Shown here: positions 37,371-46,668 of the stretch, piece after piece
Position numbering within the stretch: the first letter of the stretch is position 1
How the letters are laid out: every line of letters begins with the position of its first letter
Assembly (NCBI GenBank): GCA_015066445.1
Contig: SVOK01000005.1
Coordinates: 1 to 64,000, forward strand
From: Oscillospiraceae bacterium
Lineage (GTDB): Bacteria > Bacillota > Clostridia > Oscillospirales > Acutalibacteraceae
Reading direction: 5' to 3'
DNA: 64,000 nucleotides
Program-made: the position numbers and the translations under genes
The notes under the pieces: generated by a model
Databases searched by the model: none
The model's input: the letters and a program-made list of their open reading frames with translations, nothing else
What the model was told of the DNA's origin: nothing

Positions 37371-39719
37371 ATGGATTTTTTAAAGCTTAGACGTGAAGTT
37401 ATAAAAAAATATTTTGATAAAATGAATGACCGCCAATTCGAGGCTGTTACTACTGTTAACGGACCTTTGCTTGTTTTAGCAGGAGCAGGAAGTGGTAAAA
37501 CTACAGTGCTTGTTAATCGAATTTTAAATCTAGTTAAATTCGGTGATGCATATAATAGCGAATTTGTGCCTGAATATTCTGAAAACGAAATTGCTCTCGG
37601 TGAGGCTTTTTTAGATGGTAAAATTTCTGATATTCCTGATGGCAGCTTTTGCTATAACGCAGCAAGACCTTGGCAAATTCTTGCTATTACTTTTACCAAC
37701 AAAGCTGCAGGGGAGCTTAAAGAGCGAATTGCCGCACGTTTGGGCAATGATGCGCAGGATATCTGGGCTGGCACATTTCACTCGGTTTGTGGTAAAATTT
37801 TAAGAAGATATGCCAATTTTTTGGGCTATTCCTCGCACTTTACTATCTATGACACCGATGACCAGCGTCGTGTTATGAAAGAAATAATGAAACAGCACAA
37901 TGTTGATGATAAGTTTGTGCCGCATAAATCTGTGTTAGCCGCTATTTCAAATGCAAAGGACAAGCTTATAACCCCTGCTGAATTTGCCGCTTCTGCAGGC
38001 TCTGATTACCGTCAAAAAATTGTTGCTGAGCTTTACAGTTTGTACCAAAAATCACTTAAAAAGGCAGATGCAATGGATTTTGACGATATGATAGTCAATA
38101 CTGTTGAACTGCTTGATAAAAATCCTGATGTGCTCGAATACTATTCAAATAAATTCCGTTATGTTATGGTTGACGAGTATCAGGATACAAACCATGCGCA
38201 GTATGTTCTTGTAAGCCTTTTGGCATCGGGCAGAAATAATCTTTGCGTTGTCGGTGATGATGACCAGAGTATCTATCGTTTCCGTGGCGCTACAATTGAA
38301 AATATTTTGAATTTTGAAGACGAATACAGAGGCGCCAAAACAATAAGACTTGAGCAAAATTATCGCTCAACCTCAACAATTCTTAATGCAGCCAATAAGG
38401 TTATTTCAAATAATAAGGGCAGAAAGGGTAAAACTCTTTGGACCGACAATGGCGACGGCAGTAAGATAACTGTTTATACCGCTGCTGACGAGCGTGAGGA
38501 AGCAAGATATGTCACTGACTGCATTTTGGATAATGTACATAACGGAGCTTCTTTCAGCGACCATGCTATTCTTTATAGAATGAATGCGCAGTCAAATGCG
38601 CTTGAAAATGTTTTTGCAAGAAGCGGTATTTCTTATAAGGTTATCGGCGGTACACGATTCTATGACCGCAAAGAAATTAAAGATGTTTTAGCTTATTTAC
38701 AGCTTATTAATAACAATAACGATGATTTACGTCTGAGAAGAATTATTAACGAGCCCAAAAGGGGAATAGGCGATACCACAGTTAATAAAGCGGCTGAAAT
38801 TGCGGCACAGCTTGGAATATCCATTTTTGAAGTAATGTGCCATATCGAAGAATATGCCGCACTTTCAAGAGCTGCTGCTAAAATCAAGGATTTTTGCAAT
38901 ATGATAAACGAGCTGACCGAGCTATCGGATAGAGTTTCCTTAAGCGAGCTGTTTGAAAGCATTTTGGAGCTTTCTGGTTATACTCTGGCACTTTCAGCCG
39001 AGGGCGAAGAGGGTAAGGACAGACTCGATAACGTAAAGGAATTCGCGTCTACAATAGCTCAGTATGAGCTCGAAACCGAAGAACCCTCATTATCCGATTT
39101 TCTTGAGCAAATTGCCCTCGTAAGTGATATCGATGCTATGAACGATAGTGATGATAAGGTTGTTTTGATGACCGTCCATTCTGCAAAAGGACTTGAATTC
39201 AACAATGTATTTCTTGTTGGCATGGAAGAGGGCATTTTCCCCGGTAATCAGTCAATTTATGGCGGTCCTGAGGAAATTGAAGAGGAACGCCGCTTAGCTT
39301 ATGTTGCGATTACAAGAGCTAAGAAAAATCTTACTGTTACTAATGCTTCAATGCGAATGATGTTTGGTATCACCAACCGAAATATGCCCTCTCGCTTTGC
39401 AAAAGAAATTCCCGAGGAGCTTTGCGACTTTGTCGGTCTTACTGTTAAAAAGACTTCAGTACCGTCTTCTGCCTTTTCTTCCGGTTTTCAAAAACCACGT
39501 GCTTCAGCTTTTTCAAACTCTTTTGCATCTCAAAAAACTGCTCCTGCCGCTTCTACCGCCACGGTTTATACCGTTGGTCAGCAGGTTACACACAAAACCT
39601 TTGGCAAGGGTATGATTATTTCGGTTACTCCAATGGCAGGAGACCATATTCTTGAAATTGCTTTTGAAAATGTTGGCACAAAGAAAATTATGGCGAATTA
39701 CTCAAAATTAACAGTTTAG
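37371..39719 (+). CDS. pcrA: ATP-dependent DNA helicase PcrA (UvrD family)
   Basis: A 3'-5' superfamily 1 helicase for repair and replication. 782 residues from ATG 37371; GGAGAAG lies just upstream and includes the earlier ATG at 37359. Motifs: Walker A GAGSGKTTVLVNRI (about 38-51), Walker B VDEYQDTNHAQY, GDDDQSIYRFRGA, LEQNYRS and the C-terminal VHSAKGLEFNNVFLVG. A Tudor-like tail ends with HKTFGKGMIISV. An insert of about 40 residues follows motif I (FGDAYNSEFVPEYSENE...). Confidence 0.96.
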   Translation: MDFLKLRREVIKKYFDKMNDRQFEAVTTVNGPLLVLAGAGSGKTTVLVNRILNLVKFGDAYNSEFVPEYSENEIALGEAFLDGKISDIPDGSFCYNAARPWQILAITFTNKAAGELKERIAARLGNDAQDIWAGTFHSVCGKILRRYANFLGYSSHFTIYDTDDQRRVMKEIMKQHNVDDKFVPHKSVLAAISNAKDKLITPAEFAASAGSDYRQKIVAELYSLYQKSLKKADAMDFDDMIVNTVELLDKNPDVLEYYSNKFRYVMVDEYQDTNHAQYVLVSLLASGRNNLCVVGDDDQSIYRFRGATIENILNFEDEYRGAKTIRLEQNYRSTSTILNAANKVISNNKGRKGKTLWTDNGDGSKITVYTAADEREEARYVTDCILDNVHNGASFSDHAILYRMNAQSNALENVFARSGISYKVIGGTRFYDRKEIKDVLAYLQLINNNNDDLRLRRIINEPKRGIGDTTVNKAAEIAAQLGISIFEVMCHIEEYAALSRAAAKIKDFCNMINELTELSDRVSLSELFESILELSGYTLALSAEGEEGKDRLDNVKEFASTIAQYELETEEPSLSDFLEQIALVSDIDAMNDSDDKVVLMTVHSAKGLEFNNVFLVGMEEGIFPGNQSIYGGPEEIEEERRLAYVAITRAKKNLTVTNASMRMMFGITNRNMPSRFAKEIPEELCDFVGLTVKKTSVPSSAFSSGFQKPRASAFSNSFASQKTAPAASTATVYTVGQQVTHKTFGKGMIISVTPMAGDHILEIAFENVGTKKIMANYSKLTV

Positions 39720-39786
39720 AAAACATTTTTAAGTTTTTTAAATATAGAATATTAAAGTGAAATTTTAACCGTTGGGAGATGTTTAT

Positions 39787-40581
39787 ATGATAGGAGGCAG
39801 TAAAGCAGTAAAAATCACTGCAAAAACCACTTTAAAAGGTAATTGGTTGAAGCTGATTTTTGCGGTTGGAGCTTTTTTATTCTGTTGCTTTATTTGTGAT
39901 TACTCCGCAGGAATATTGTCTTATACAGGTGTATATGCGCTTTCGGTTGCAATTTCTGCGTTACTTACTGTATTTGTACTTGCGCCTATTCTTTTAGGAC
40001 TTATCAGATTTGTATGGCGAATTTTGTTTGATGCTGATGATAGCCCTGTAAGCATTTTTTACTATTTGTCTGATAAAAAACTTTACCGCAAGGCTGTTAA
40101 ATTTATATGGGCAATAATAATAAAAGCACTTCCTGCGGCATTAATTCTTTATTTTCCTATAATCTTATTTTGGTTTTTCACACAAGGCTTTTTTTATGAG
40201 ATGTTCGGTCTTGTTACACCGCTTTGGACAGCTAATTTAAATACTGTAATTATAATAGCAGATGTTTTTGCTTTTGTAGCATTAGTGTTTTATATGCTTA
40301 GATTTTATTTAGCTCCCATTTTGTTTGTGGCTGATGAAAATATGGATATACACGAAACCTTGTTAATGTCAACCGTGATTTCAAAAAAAACATCTCTTGA
40401 TTTCATCTACTTGTTTTTTAGCTTTTTGGGTTGGGTAGCTTTGTCGTTGTTAATAATACCTCTTATTTTCACTCTGCCTTATATGCTCACCGCTTATGCG
40501 GTGCACGTGCGTTTTGCAGTTGCAGAGTATAATAAAATTATTGGAACTGCTGTAGCTGAGGAATTTACTTATGGAATTTGA
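39787..40581 (+). CDS. Polytopic membrane protein, DUF975-like
   Basis: 264 residues from ATG 39787 (GGGAGATG site). About six membrane helices, with no catalytic motif. The C-terminal helix ending in LPYMLTAYAVHVRFAVAEYN resembles DUF975/YciC-type membrane proteins. Overlaps maf by 11 bp, so it is co-transcribed with it. Function unknown. Confidence 0.7.
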   Translation: MIGGSKAVKITAKTTLKGNWLKLIFAVGAFLFCCFICDYSAGILSYTGVYALSVAISALLTVFVLAPILLGLIRFVWRILFDADDSPVSIFYYLSDKKLYRKAVKFIWAIIIKALPAALILYFPIILFWFFTQGFFYEMFGLVTPLWTANLNTVIIIADVFAFVALVFYMLRFYLAPILFVADENMDIHETLLMSTVISKKTSLDFIYLFFSFLGWVALSLLIIPLIFTLPYMLTAYAVHVRFAVAEYNKIIGTAVAEEFTYGI

Positions 40582-41146
40582 TAATATCGTTTTAGCATCT
40601 GCTTCACCAAGACGCAGGGAGCTTTTAAAATTTATAACTGATGATTTTATCGTTAAGGCTTCTTCTGCCGAAGAAACAGTGCCTGAAAATCTTCCCGCCG
40701 AGGAAGCACCTGAGTTTTTAGCAATGCTTAAAGCTAAAGATATTGCTACTGAAAATCCTCAGAGCCTTGTTATTGGTGCAGATACCTGCGTAATTGCTGA
40801 CGGAAAAATCTTAGGAAAGCCTAAGGATAAGGCAGATGCGGTATCTATGCTTAAAGCACTATCGGGAAAAACTCATAAGGTGATAACAGGCTGCGCCTTA
40901 GTAAAAGAGGGAAGAAGCATCAGCTTTTCTGTAACCACTGAGGTTGAGTTTTTTTCGTTAAGTGAACAAGAAATTATAGAATACACCGAAAGCCCTGAGC
41001 CGTTTGATAAAGCGGGCAGCTATGGTATTCAGGGTAAGGGCGGTTTATTTGTTAAGAAAATTAACGGCGATTATTTCAATGTTGTGGGTCTGCCAATTGC
41101 AAAGCTTAAAAGAGTGATTAATTCTTTTTTAAATCTCACAAAATAA
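40571..41146 (+). CDS. maf: Maf-like nucleotide pyrophosphatase
   Basis: Hydrolyses non-standard or modified nucleoside triphosphates (dTTP/UTP-type Maf). 191 residues with the N-terminal LASASPRRRELL (about 8-19), GADTCV, GKPKDKADA and the QGKGGLFVKKINGDYFNVVG-type end. Full length. It overlaps the preceding membrane-protein gene. Confidence 0.95.
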   Translation: MEFDNIVLASASPRRRELLKFITDDFIVKASSAEETVPENLPAEEAPEFLAMLKAKDIATENPQSLVIGADTCVIADGKILGKPKDKADAVSMLKALSGKTHKVITGCALVKEGRSISFSVTTEVEFFSLSEQEIIEYTESPEPFDKAGSYGIQGKGGLFVKKINGDYFNVVGLPIAKLKRVINSFLNLTK

Positions 41147-41150
41147 ATGG

Positions 41151-41179
41151 TTGACAGTTAAATCTTTTTGTGTTATAAT
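41151..41179 (+). promoter_or_regulatory. Promoter of the MgtC-family gene
   Basis: Consensus-perfect TTGACA-17-TATAAT, 90 bp before the start codon, leaving an untranslated leader of about 80 nt. Confidence 0.85.
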
Positions 41180-41198
41180 AACCAAGCTGAATTTTGAG

Positions 41199-41237
41199 AT
41201 GCAAGGAATACGTATAAGGCGTATCCTTGCATTTTAG
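41199..41237 (+). other. Hairpin in the MgtC leader, containing a 12-codon frame
   Basis: ATGCAAGGA-ATACG / CGTAT-CCTTGCAT forms a long hairpin followed by TTTTAGTTTTTT, so it looks like an attenuator. The hairpin also contains a 12-codon reading frame, MQGIRIRRILAF, with three Arg codons. A ribosome site is weak (TTTTGAG). Confidence 0.5.
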
Positions 41238-41268
41238 TTTTTTATATTAATATTGGAGTGTGATTTAT

Positions 41269-41910
41269 ATGACATGGGAGCAAGTTGTTTTCCGTTCGAT
41301 AGCTGCTGTAATTATTGGCGGTCTTATCGGTACAGAGCGTGCCCGTCACGGCCGTGCTGCAGGTATGCGTACTCATATTCTTGTTTGCCTCGGCTCAATG
41401 CTTACCGCAATGATAGGCGTTCACGCATCAAGCGTTTTCGGTTCAGGTGATATAACTCGAATATCCGCTCAGGTAGTATCGGGTGTCGGTTTCTTGGGAG
41501 CCGGAATGATAATTCTTAAAAATGGTAACGTTATAACAGGTCTTACCACCGCCGCAGGTGTGTGGACCACAGCAACTATCGGTATGGCTTTGGGATTTGG
41601 CTTTTATCGTGGCGCTGTTGTAGTAGCTTTGCTGTTTCTATCAACAGTTATCCTTTTTGCAAAGCTTGAAAGACGCAAGAAAAGCTTTGAAATCGTTTAT
41701 GTTGAGTGCGATAATATGTATCGGTTAAACGCTCTGTTAGAGGAGTTCAAAACCATTATCGGTACTGATTTTTCCACTCACATTGTAAGCTCCAAAAGCG
41801 GTAAGGACGGTCATATCGGAATACATATTGTTATTAACGGCCGCCAGCCACTAAACCTTGAAGATTTATTAAAATTAGAAAATGTTGTCTATGTAATCGA
41901 CGAGCAGTAA
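41269..41910 (+). CDS. MgtC/SapB family membrane protein
   Basis: 213 residues from ATG 41269 (TTGGAGTG site). The N-terminal half has several helices with the family signature GGLIGTERARHGRAAGMRTH, SGVGFLGAGMI and GLTTAAGVWTTATIGMA. The C-terminal cytoplasmic part is an ACT-like domain. MgtC proteins are tied to growth at low magnesium. Expression is probably controlled through the hairpin leader. Confidence 0.9.
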   Translation: MTWEQVVFRSIAAVIIGGLIGTERARHGRAAGMRTHILVCLGSMLTAMIGVHASSVFGSGDITRISAQVVSGVGFLGAGMIILKNGNVITGLTTAAGVWTTATIGMALGFGFYRGAVVVALLFLSTVILFAKLERRKKSFEIVYVECDNMYRLNALLEEFKTIIGTDFSTHIVSSKSGKDGHIGIHIVINGRQPLNLEDLLKLENVVYVIDEQ

Positions 41911-41940
41911 AAAAGAGAGCCTTTTAGGCTCTCTTTTTGT
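41911..41940 (+). terminator. Terminator after the MgtC-family gene
   Basis: AAAAGAGAGCC-TTTTA-GGCTCTCTTTT plus more T. Confidence 0.85.
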
Positions 41941-42055
41941 GTATGTAAAGACGTGATTTCCCTCACATAATAAAGGAAAGATAATAAAATCACATAATCG
42001 TAACATTTTTAAATAAGAATTAGTTAAAAAATATTCAAAATTAGAGCATATATGC

Positions 42056-42084
42056 TTGAAAAACTGCATATTTTCGTGTATAAT
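42056..42084 (+). promoter_or_regulatory. Promoter of the nusB-tyrS operon
   Basis: TTGAAA, 17-bp spacer, perfect TATAAT at 42079-42084, 40 bp before the nusB ATG. Confidence 0.75.
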
Positions 42085-42123
42085 ATCAATAATTATATCT
42101 ATGCGGTAAAGGACGGTAAAATT

Positions 42124-42516
42124 ATGACACGTAAAAAGGCAAGGGAAGAGGCCTTTATCTTAATATTTGAAAAAGCCTTCAACGATAACAGCACAGAAGA
42201 AATTTTAGAATTAGCCAAGGAAGTGCGTGATTTAGAGCCTGATGAATATATTGAAAAGGTATTTTTCGGTGTGTTCCAGAATGTTGATGAAATTGACGCT
42301 TTGATTGCAGAAAAAGCTGTGGGCTGGAAGCTGTCACGTATATCAAAAACAGCGCTTTCTGTTTTGCGTTTGGCAATTTATGAAATTAAGTTTTTTGATG
42401 ATATTCCAAACTCGGTTTCTATTAACGAGGCTGTTGAGTTAGCAAAAAAATATGCTACTAAGGAAGACTCTTCTTTTATAAACGGAATTTTATCCACAAT
42501 AGTTAAAGAGCTTTAA
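42124..42516 (+). CDS. nusB: Transcription antitermination protein NusB
   Basis: Binds boxA RNA in rRNA antitermination. 130 residues from ATG 42124 (AAGGACGG site); the upstream in-frame region covers the promoter. Family features: MTRKKAREEAFILIFE at the start, and a C-terminal half with LRLAIYEIKFFDDIPNSVSINEAVELAK and a closing SSFINGILSTIV. First gene of a ten-gene operon. Confidence 0.95.
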   Translation: MTRKKAREEAFILIFEKAFNDNSTEEILELAKEVRDLEPDEYIEKVFFGVFQNVDEIDALIAEKAVGWKLSRISKTALSVLRLAIYEIKFFDDIPNSVSINEAVELAKKYATKEDSSFINGILSTIVKEL

Positions 42517-42519
42517 TTT

Positions 42520-43728
42520 ATGCAGGATAATGTAATTAGTGTAAAACAGCTTAATCTCTATGCTCGCTCTCTTTTAGAGGGTGATATTAGGCTGTCTAAT
42601 ATAGCAGTTGCAGGTGAGCTTTCCAATTTTAAAAACCACTATTCAAGCGGTCATTGGTATTTCACTTTAAAAGATAACGATGCGGCAATTCGTTGCGTTA
42701 TGTTCAGGGGAAATGCAAGTGCTGTAAAATTTGAGCCTTCGGACGGTTTGCAGGTGATTTTAAGAGGCAGAGTCTCTATTTACGAGCGAGACGGCCAATA
42801 TCAATTCTATGCCGAGGAAATGTTACCCGCAGGTATAGGAGATATAGCACTTAAATTTGAACAGACTAAGGAAAAGCTTAAAAAAGAGGGGTTGTTTGAC
42901 CCTGATAACAAAAGACCGCTTGTTAAGTTCCCTAAAAGAATTGCGGTTGTAACCTCGCCGACTGGGGCTGCTGTCAGAGATATTTTTAATATTTTATCCC
43001 GCCGTTGGCCTTTGGCTGAAATAATTATGTGCCCTGTATCTGTTCAGGGTGAGCTTGCTGTTCCTGAAATGCTGAAAACACTTGACCGTGTATATGAAGT
43101 TGAGGGTGTTGACGCTTTGATTATCGGTCGTGGAGGCGGCTCTGCTGAGGATTTATGGGCTTTTAACGATGAAGCATTAGCACGTAAAATTTACGAATCA
43201 CCCTTTCCGGTAATTTCTGCTGTCGGACACGAAACAGATTTTACCATCTGTGATTTTGTTGCAGATTTGCGAGCACCGACTCCTTCGGCGGCAGCAGAGC
43301 TTGCTGTTCCTGATGCGGAAGAGGTTAAGCTCAAGCTTCAACGATATGCAGCATATCTTAAAAATTCGCTTAATGCTAAATATAAGCTATACGAAAGTAA
43401 GCTTGCGGCTTTTACTTCAAATCCAATTATAAAAAATCCTCTCGAAATGTTAATTGAGCGAAATTATGAGCTGATAGACCGACTTTCGGATAACATTAAA
43501 GATGAAATCTTAGAAAATTACAAGCGTAAAGAAAACGAATTTTTAAAGTCTGTTGCGGTGCTTGACGGACTTAGCCCTTTAAAAACTTTAACCCGAGGCT
43601 ATGCTTGGGTAACAAGTGAAGAAAGGCCTGTCAAATCTGTAAATGATATTGAGGCTGACGATATTTTGAATTTAAGATTTACCGACGGCGATGCCGAATG
43701 TAAGGTAATTAAGAAACGGAGAGTATAA
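42520..43728 (+). CDS. xseA: Exodeoxyribonuclease VII large subunit
   Basis: Degrades single-stranded DNA with XseB. 402 residues: OB-fold at about 1-100 (VAGELSNFKNHYSSGHWYFT), then the catalytic region (VVTSPTGAAVRDIF and DALIIGRGGGSAEDLW, AVGHETDFT). A helical C-terminal part ends in LTRGYAWV. It starts 3 bp after nusB. Confidence 0.96.
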   Translation: MQDNVISVKQLNLYARSLLEGDIRLSNIAVAGELSNFKNHYSSGHWYFTLKDNDAAIRCVMFRGNASAVKFEPSDGLQVILRGRVSIYERDGQYQFYAEEMLPAGIGDIALKFEQTKEKLKKEGLFDPDNKRPLVKFPKRIAVVTSPTGAAVRDIFNILSRRWPLAEIIMCPVSVQGELAVPEMLKTLDRVYEVEGVDALIIGRGGGSAEDLWAFNDEALARKIYESPFPVISAVGHETDFTICDFVADLRAPTPSAAAELAVPDAEEVKLKLQRYAAYLKNSLNAKYKLYESKLAAFTSNPIIKNPLEMLIERNYELIDRLSDNIKDEILENYKRKENEFLKSVAVLDGLSPLKTLTRGYAWVTSEERPVKSVNDIEADDILNLRFTDGDAECKVIKKRRV

Positions 43729-43731
43729 ATA

Positions 43732-43947
43732 ATGGCTCTTGATAAAATTGATTTTGAAAAATCTCTTGGCGAGCTTGAAAAGATTATTGCAAAGCTCGAA
43801 AGCGGCGAATGTACACTTGAAGAATCTATTTCTCTTTTTGAGCAGGGAATGAAGCATACGGAAAGCTGTCGCAAAGCGTTGGACAATGCCAAGAAAAGAA
43901 TTATTGATTTAACCGAAATTGATGCGGAGGATAATGCAGTTGATTAA
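43732..43947 (+). CDS. xseB: Exodeoxyribonuclease VII small subunit
   Basis: 71 residues, normal for XseB: DFEKSLGELEKIIAKLESGE, then TLEESISLFEQGMKHTESC. It lies 3 bp after xseA and overlaps the ispA start by 14 bp. Confidence 0.95.
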   Translation: MALDKIDFEKSLGELEKIIAKLESGECTLEESISLFEQGMKHTESCRKALDNAKKRIIDLTEIDAEDNAVD

Positions 43948-44815
43948 TAAGCTTATGACCGATTACCGCCAAAAAACAGACACTGCCATTGATTTGTTTT
44001 TCCCACAATGCAATAAAGAGTATTCTGCGGTTATCGAAGCCGCACGATATAGCCTTACTTTGGGCGGAAAAAGAATAAGACCAATACTTATGTTGCTTTT
44101 CGCTAAGCTTTGCGGTGGCAAGGAAGCAGAAATTCTTCCGTTTGCTGTAGCGCTTGAGATGATACACACATATTCTCTTATTCACGATGATTTGCCCTGT
44201 ATGGATAACGATGATATGCGCAGAGGAAAGCCATCTTGTCACATTAAATTTGGTGAGGATACTGCTCTTTTAGCGGGTGATACTTTACTTACCGAAAGCT
44301 TTGGTGTGGCGCTTAAATCCACTGCTGATGCTGAAAACAAGCTTCGTGCACTTGATGTTTTAAGAGAAAGGGCAGGAGCTGACGGTATGATTGGCGGTCA
44401 GGTTATGGATTTGAGCTTTGAAAAAGCTTCACCCGATGCTGAAGCGCTTAAAAGAATGTATCTTATGAAAACGGGTGCTTTGCTTTCTGCGGCGGCAGAA
44501 ATCGGCTGTATTTTATCGGGTGCTGATGAAAATACTATTAATATTGCCCGTAAATATGCGCAAAATACAGGCCTTGCTTTTCAGATTATCGATGATATTC
44601 TTGATGTGACGGGCGATGAGGCGGTTTTAGGCAAGCCTATCGGCAGTGACAGCGAAAATAATAAAACCACTTTTGTAACTCTGTTTGGCTTAGAAAAGGC
44701 TAAGGAAATTGCAATAGAGCTTACAACTGAAGCTTTAAATTTGCTTAAAAAGCTTGACGGTGATACATCTGATATCGCATTATTAACTGATTATTTACTT
44801 AACAGAAACTATTAA
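43934..44815 (+). CDS. ispA: Polyprenyl (geranyl/farnesyl) diphosphate synthase
   Basis: Builds C10-C15 prenyl diphosphates from IPP and DMAPP. 293 residues from ATG 43934, preceded by GCGGAGGATA. Asp-rich motifs: DDLPCMDNDDMRRGKP (about 84-99) and DDILDVTGD near 222, with GGKRIRP in front. The size of the product (FPP is usual) is inferred from neighbours. It sits before dxs, in the same pathway. Confidence 0.94.
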   Translation: MQLINKLMTDYRQKTDTAIDLFFPQCNKEYSAVIEAARYSLTLGGKRIRPILMLLFAKLCGGKEAEILPFAVALEMIHTYSLIHDDLPCMDNDDMRRGKPSCHIKFGEDTALLAGDTLLTESFGVALKSTADAENKLRALDVLRERAGADGMIGGQVMDLSFEKASPDAEALKRMYLMKTGALLSAAAEIGCILSGADENTINIARKYAQNTGLAFQIIDDILDVTGDEAVLGKPIGSDSENNKTTFVTLFGLEKAKEIAIELTTEALNLLKKLDGDTSDIALLTDYLLNRNY

Positions 44816-44830
44816 AGGAAGTAAAAAATT

Positions 44831-46657
44831 TTGGATTATCCGATTTTAAGTAATATAAAATCCCCTGAGGATATTAAAAAACTGAATATCGGTGAGATAA
44901 ATGCCTTATGTGAGGAAATAAGAGGCTGTATCATTAACACAGTTTCTAAAAACGGCGGTCATTTAGCTTCAAATTTAGGTGCTGTGGAATTAACTGTTGC
45001 TCTGCACAGAGCTTTTAATTCTCCGGAAGACGCTATTATATTTGATGTTGGTCACCAATGCTATACTCACAAGCTTTTAACAGGACGTTTTGAGGAATTT
45101 TCAACTATCAGAACAGAAAACGGCATTTCAGGCTTTTTGAAGCCTGCGGAGAGTGAGCACGATAAATTTATCACAGGTCACAGCAGTAACTCTGTCTCTG
45201 CGGCTTATGGTATTTATAAAGCTAAAAAGCTCAAAGGTGAGGCGGGTACTGCAGTTGCTGTTATTGGTGACGGCGCTATGACAGGCGGTATGGCATACGA
45301 AGCGCTTAACAATGCAGGCTCCGACAAGGGCAATTTTATTGTTGTGCTTAATGATAATAAAATGTCGATTTCAAATAATGTTGGAGCTTTGTCACGTGCA
45401 CTTACCAAAATGCGCAACAAGCCCAGATACCACCATTTTAAGTTTGCACTAAGTAGCTTTTTAACAAAGATACCTCTAATCGGTAAACCGCTTAACCTTT
45501 TTATTTTTAAAATTAAAGAAGTAATAAAGAGCATTTTTTATCGCAAAAACATTTTTTCTGCCTTAGGCTTTAACTATTTAGGTCCGGTTGACGGTCATAA
45601 TGTCAAGGCAATGGAATCACTTTTTAAAATTGCCGAAAGCTATGAACGCCCGTCGTTAATACACGTGATTACAACAAAAGGAAAGGGCTATGCTTACGCC
45701 GAAAACAGCCCACACAGTTATCATGGTGTTGGTGCGTTTGATATTGAGCAGGGTGCTGATATCTGCGGCAAGGAAAACTTTTCAACTGTGGCAGGAGAAA
45801 CCCTTTGTAGACTTGCAGAAAATAACAGTAATATCTGCGCTATTACTGCAGCTATGGCAGAGGGTACTGGACTTCAAAGGTTTGCTGAGGAATATAAGGA
45901 ACGCTTTTTCGATGTCGGCATCGCTGAGCAACACGCCGTTACCTTTGCGGCAGGCTTGGCAGAGGAGGGTTTAATTCCGTTTTTTGCAGTTTATTCAACA
46001 TTTTTACAGCGTGGCTTCGACCAGATAATACACGACTGTGCCATCGGCGGTTTTCCTGTTAAATTTTTAATTGACAGAGCCGGAATTGTTGGTGAAGACG
46101 GTGAGACCCATCAAGGAATTTTTGATGTCTCTTATCTTACCTGTATTCCAAATCTAACTGTTTATTCTCCATCAACATATAAAGAGCTTGAACAGAGAAT
46201 TACTGAAGCTGCTAAAACTGACAGTATTGTGGCTATAAGATATCCCAGAGGTTGTGAAAGTGAATGTCTTACCTTTGATGAAACTGCAGATTTTTCTGTT
46301 ATAAAAGGAGAAAGCAAAAAAGCAATTATCACCTATGGCAGGCTTTTCTCTGAAGCTTCAAAAGTTAAAAAAACAGTTAATGATGTTAATATAATTAAGC
46401 TAAATAAAATCTATCCGCTAAGCAATGATTTGGTATCGGCAGTTTCGGAGTTTTCTGAAATTCATTTTTATGAGGAAACCGAAAAAAGCGGTGGTATTGG
46501 TGAGCATTTGGCTTCAATTCTTGCCGAAAACGGCTACAGCGGTAAATTTATAATACACGCAGTTGAAAATAAGTTTGTTCAGGCGGCGAGTGTAAACAGC
46601 TCTTTAAAAGCTAACGGACTTGATTTTAACTCAATGATAAATTCAATTAATAATTAA
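44831..46657 (+). CDS. dxs: 1-deoxy-D-xylulose-5-phosphate synthase
   Basis: First step of the MEP isoprenoid route, TPP-dependent. 608 residues from a TTG start with an AAAGGAAG site. Motifs: HVGHQCYTHKLLTGR-like FDVGHQCYTHKLLTGR, TPP GDGAMTGGMAYEALNNAG (about 148-165), VTTKGKGYAYAE, and DVGIAEQHAVTFAAG. The C-terminal domain is present. It directly follows ispA. Confidence 0.96.
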   Translation: MDYPILSNIKSPEDIKKLNIGEINALCEEIRGCIINTVSKNGGHLASNLGAVELTVALHRAFNSPEDAIIFDVGHQCYTHKLLTGRFEEFSTIRTENGISGFLKPAESEHDKFITGHSSNSVSAAYGIYKAKKLKGEAGTAVAVIGDGAMTGGMAYEALNNAGSDKGNFIVVLNDNKMSISNNVGALSRALTKMRNKPRYHHFKFALSSFLTKIPLIGKPLNLFIFKIKEVIKSIFYRKNIFSALGFNYLGPVDGHNVKAMESLFKIAESYERPSLIHVITTKGKGYAYAENSPHSYHGVGAFDIEQGADICGKENFSTVAGETLCRLAENNSNICAITAAMAEGTGLQRFAEEYKERFFDVGIAEQHAVTFAAGLAEEGLIPFFAVYSTFLQRGFDQIIHDCAIGGFPVKFLIDRAGIVGEDGETHQGIFDVSYLTCIPNLTVYSPSTYKELEQRITEAAKTDSIVAIRYPRGCESECLTFDETADFSVIKGESKKAIITYGRLFSEASKVKKTVNDVNIIKLNKIYPLSNDLVSAVSEFSEIHFYEETEKSGGIGEHLASILAENGYSGKFIIHAVENKFVQAASVNSSLKANGLDFNSMINSINN

Positions 46658-46668
46658 ACGGAGAAAAT

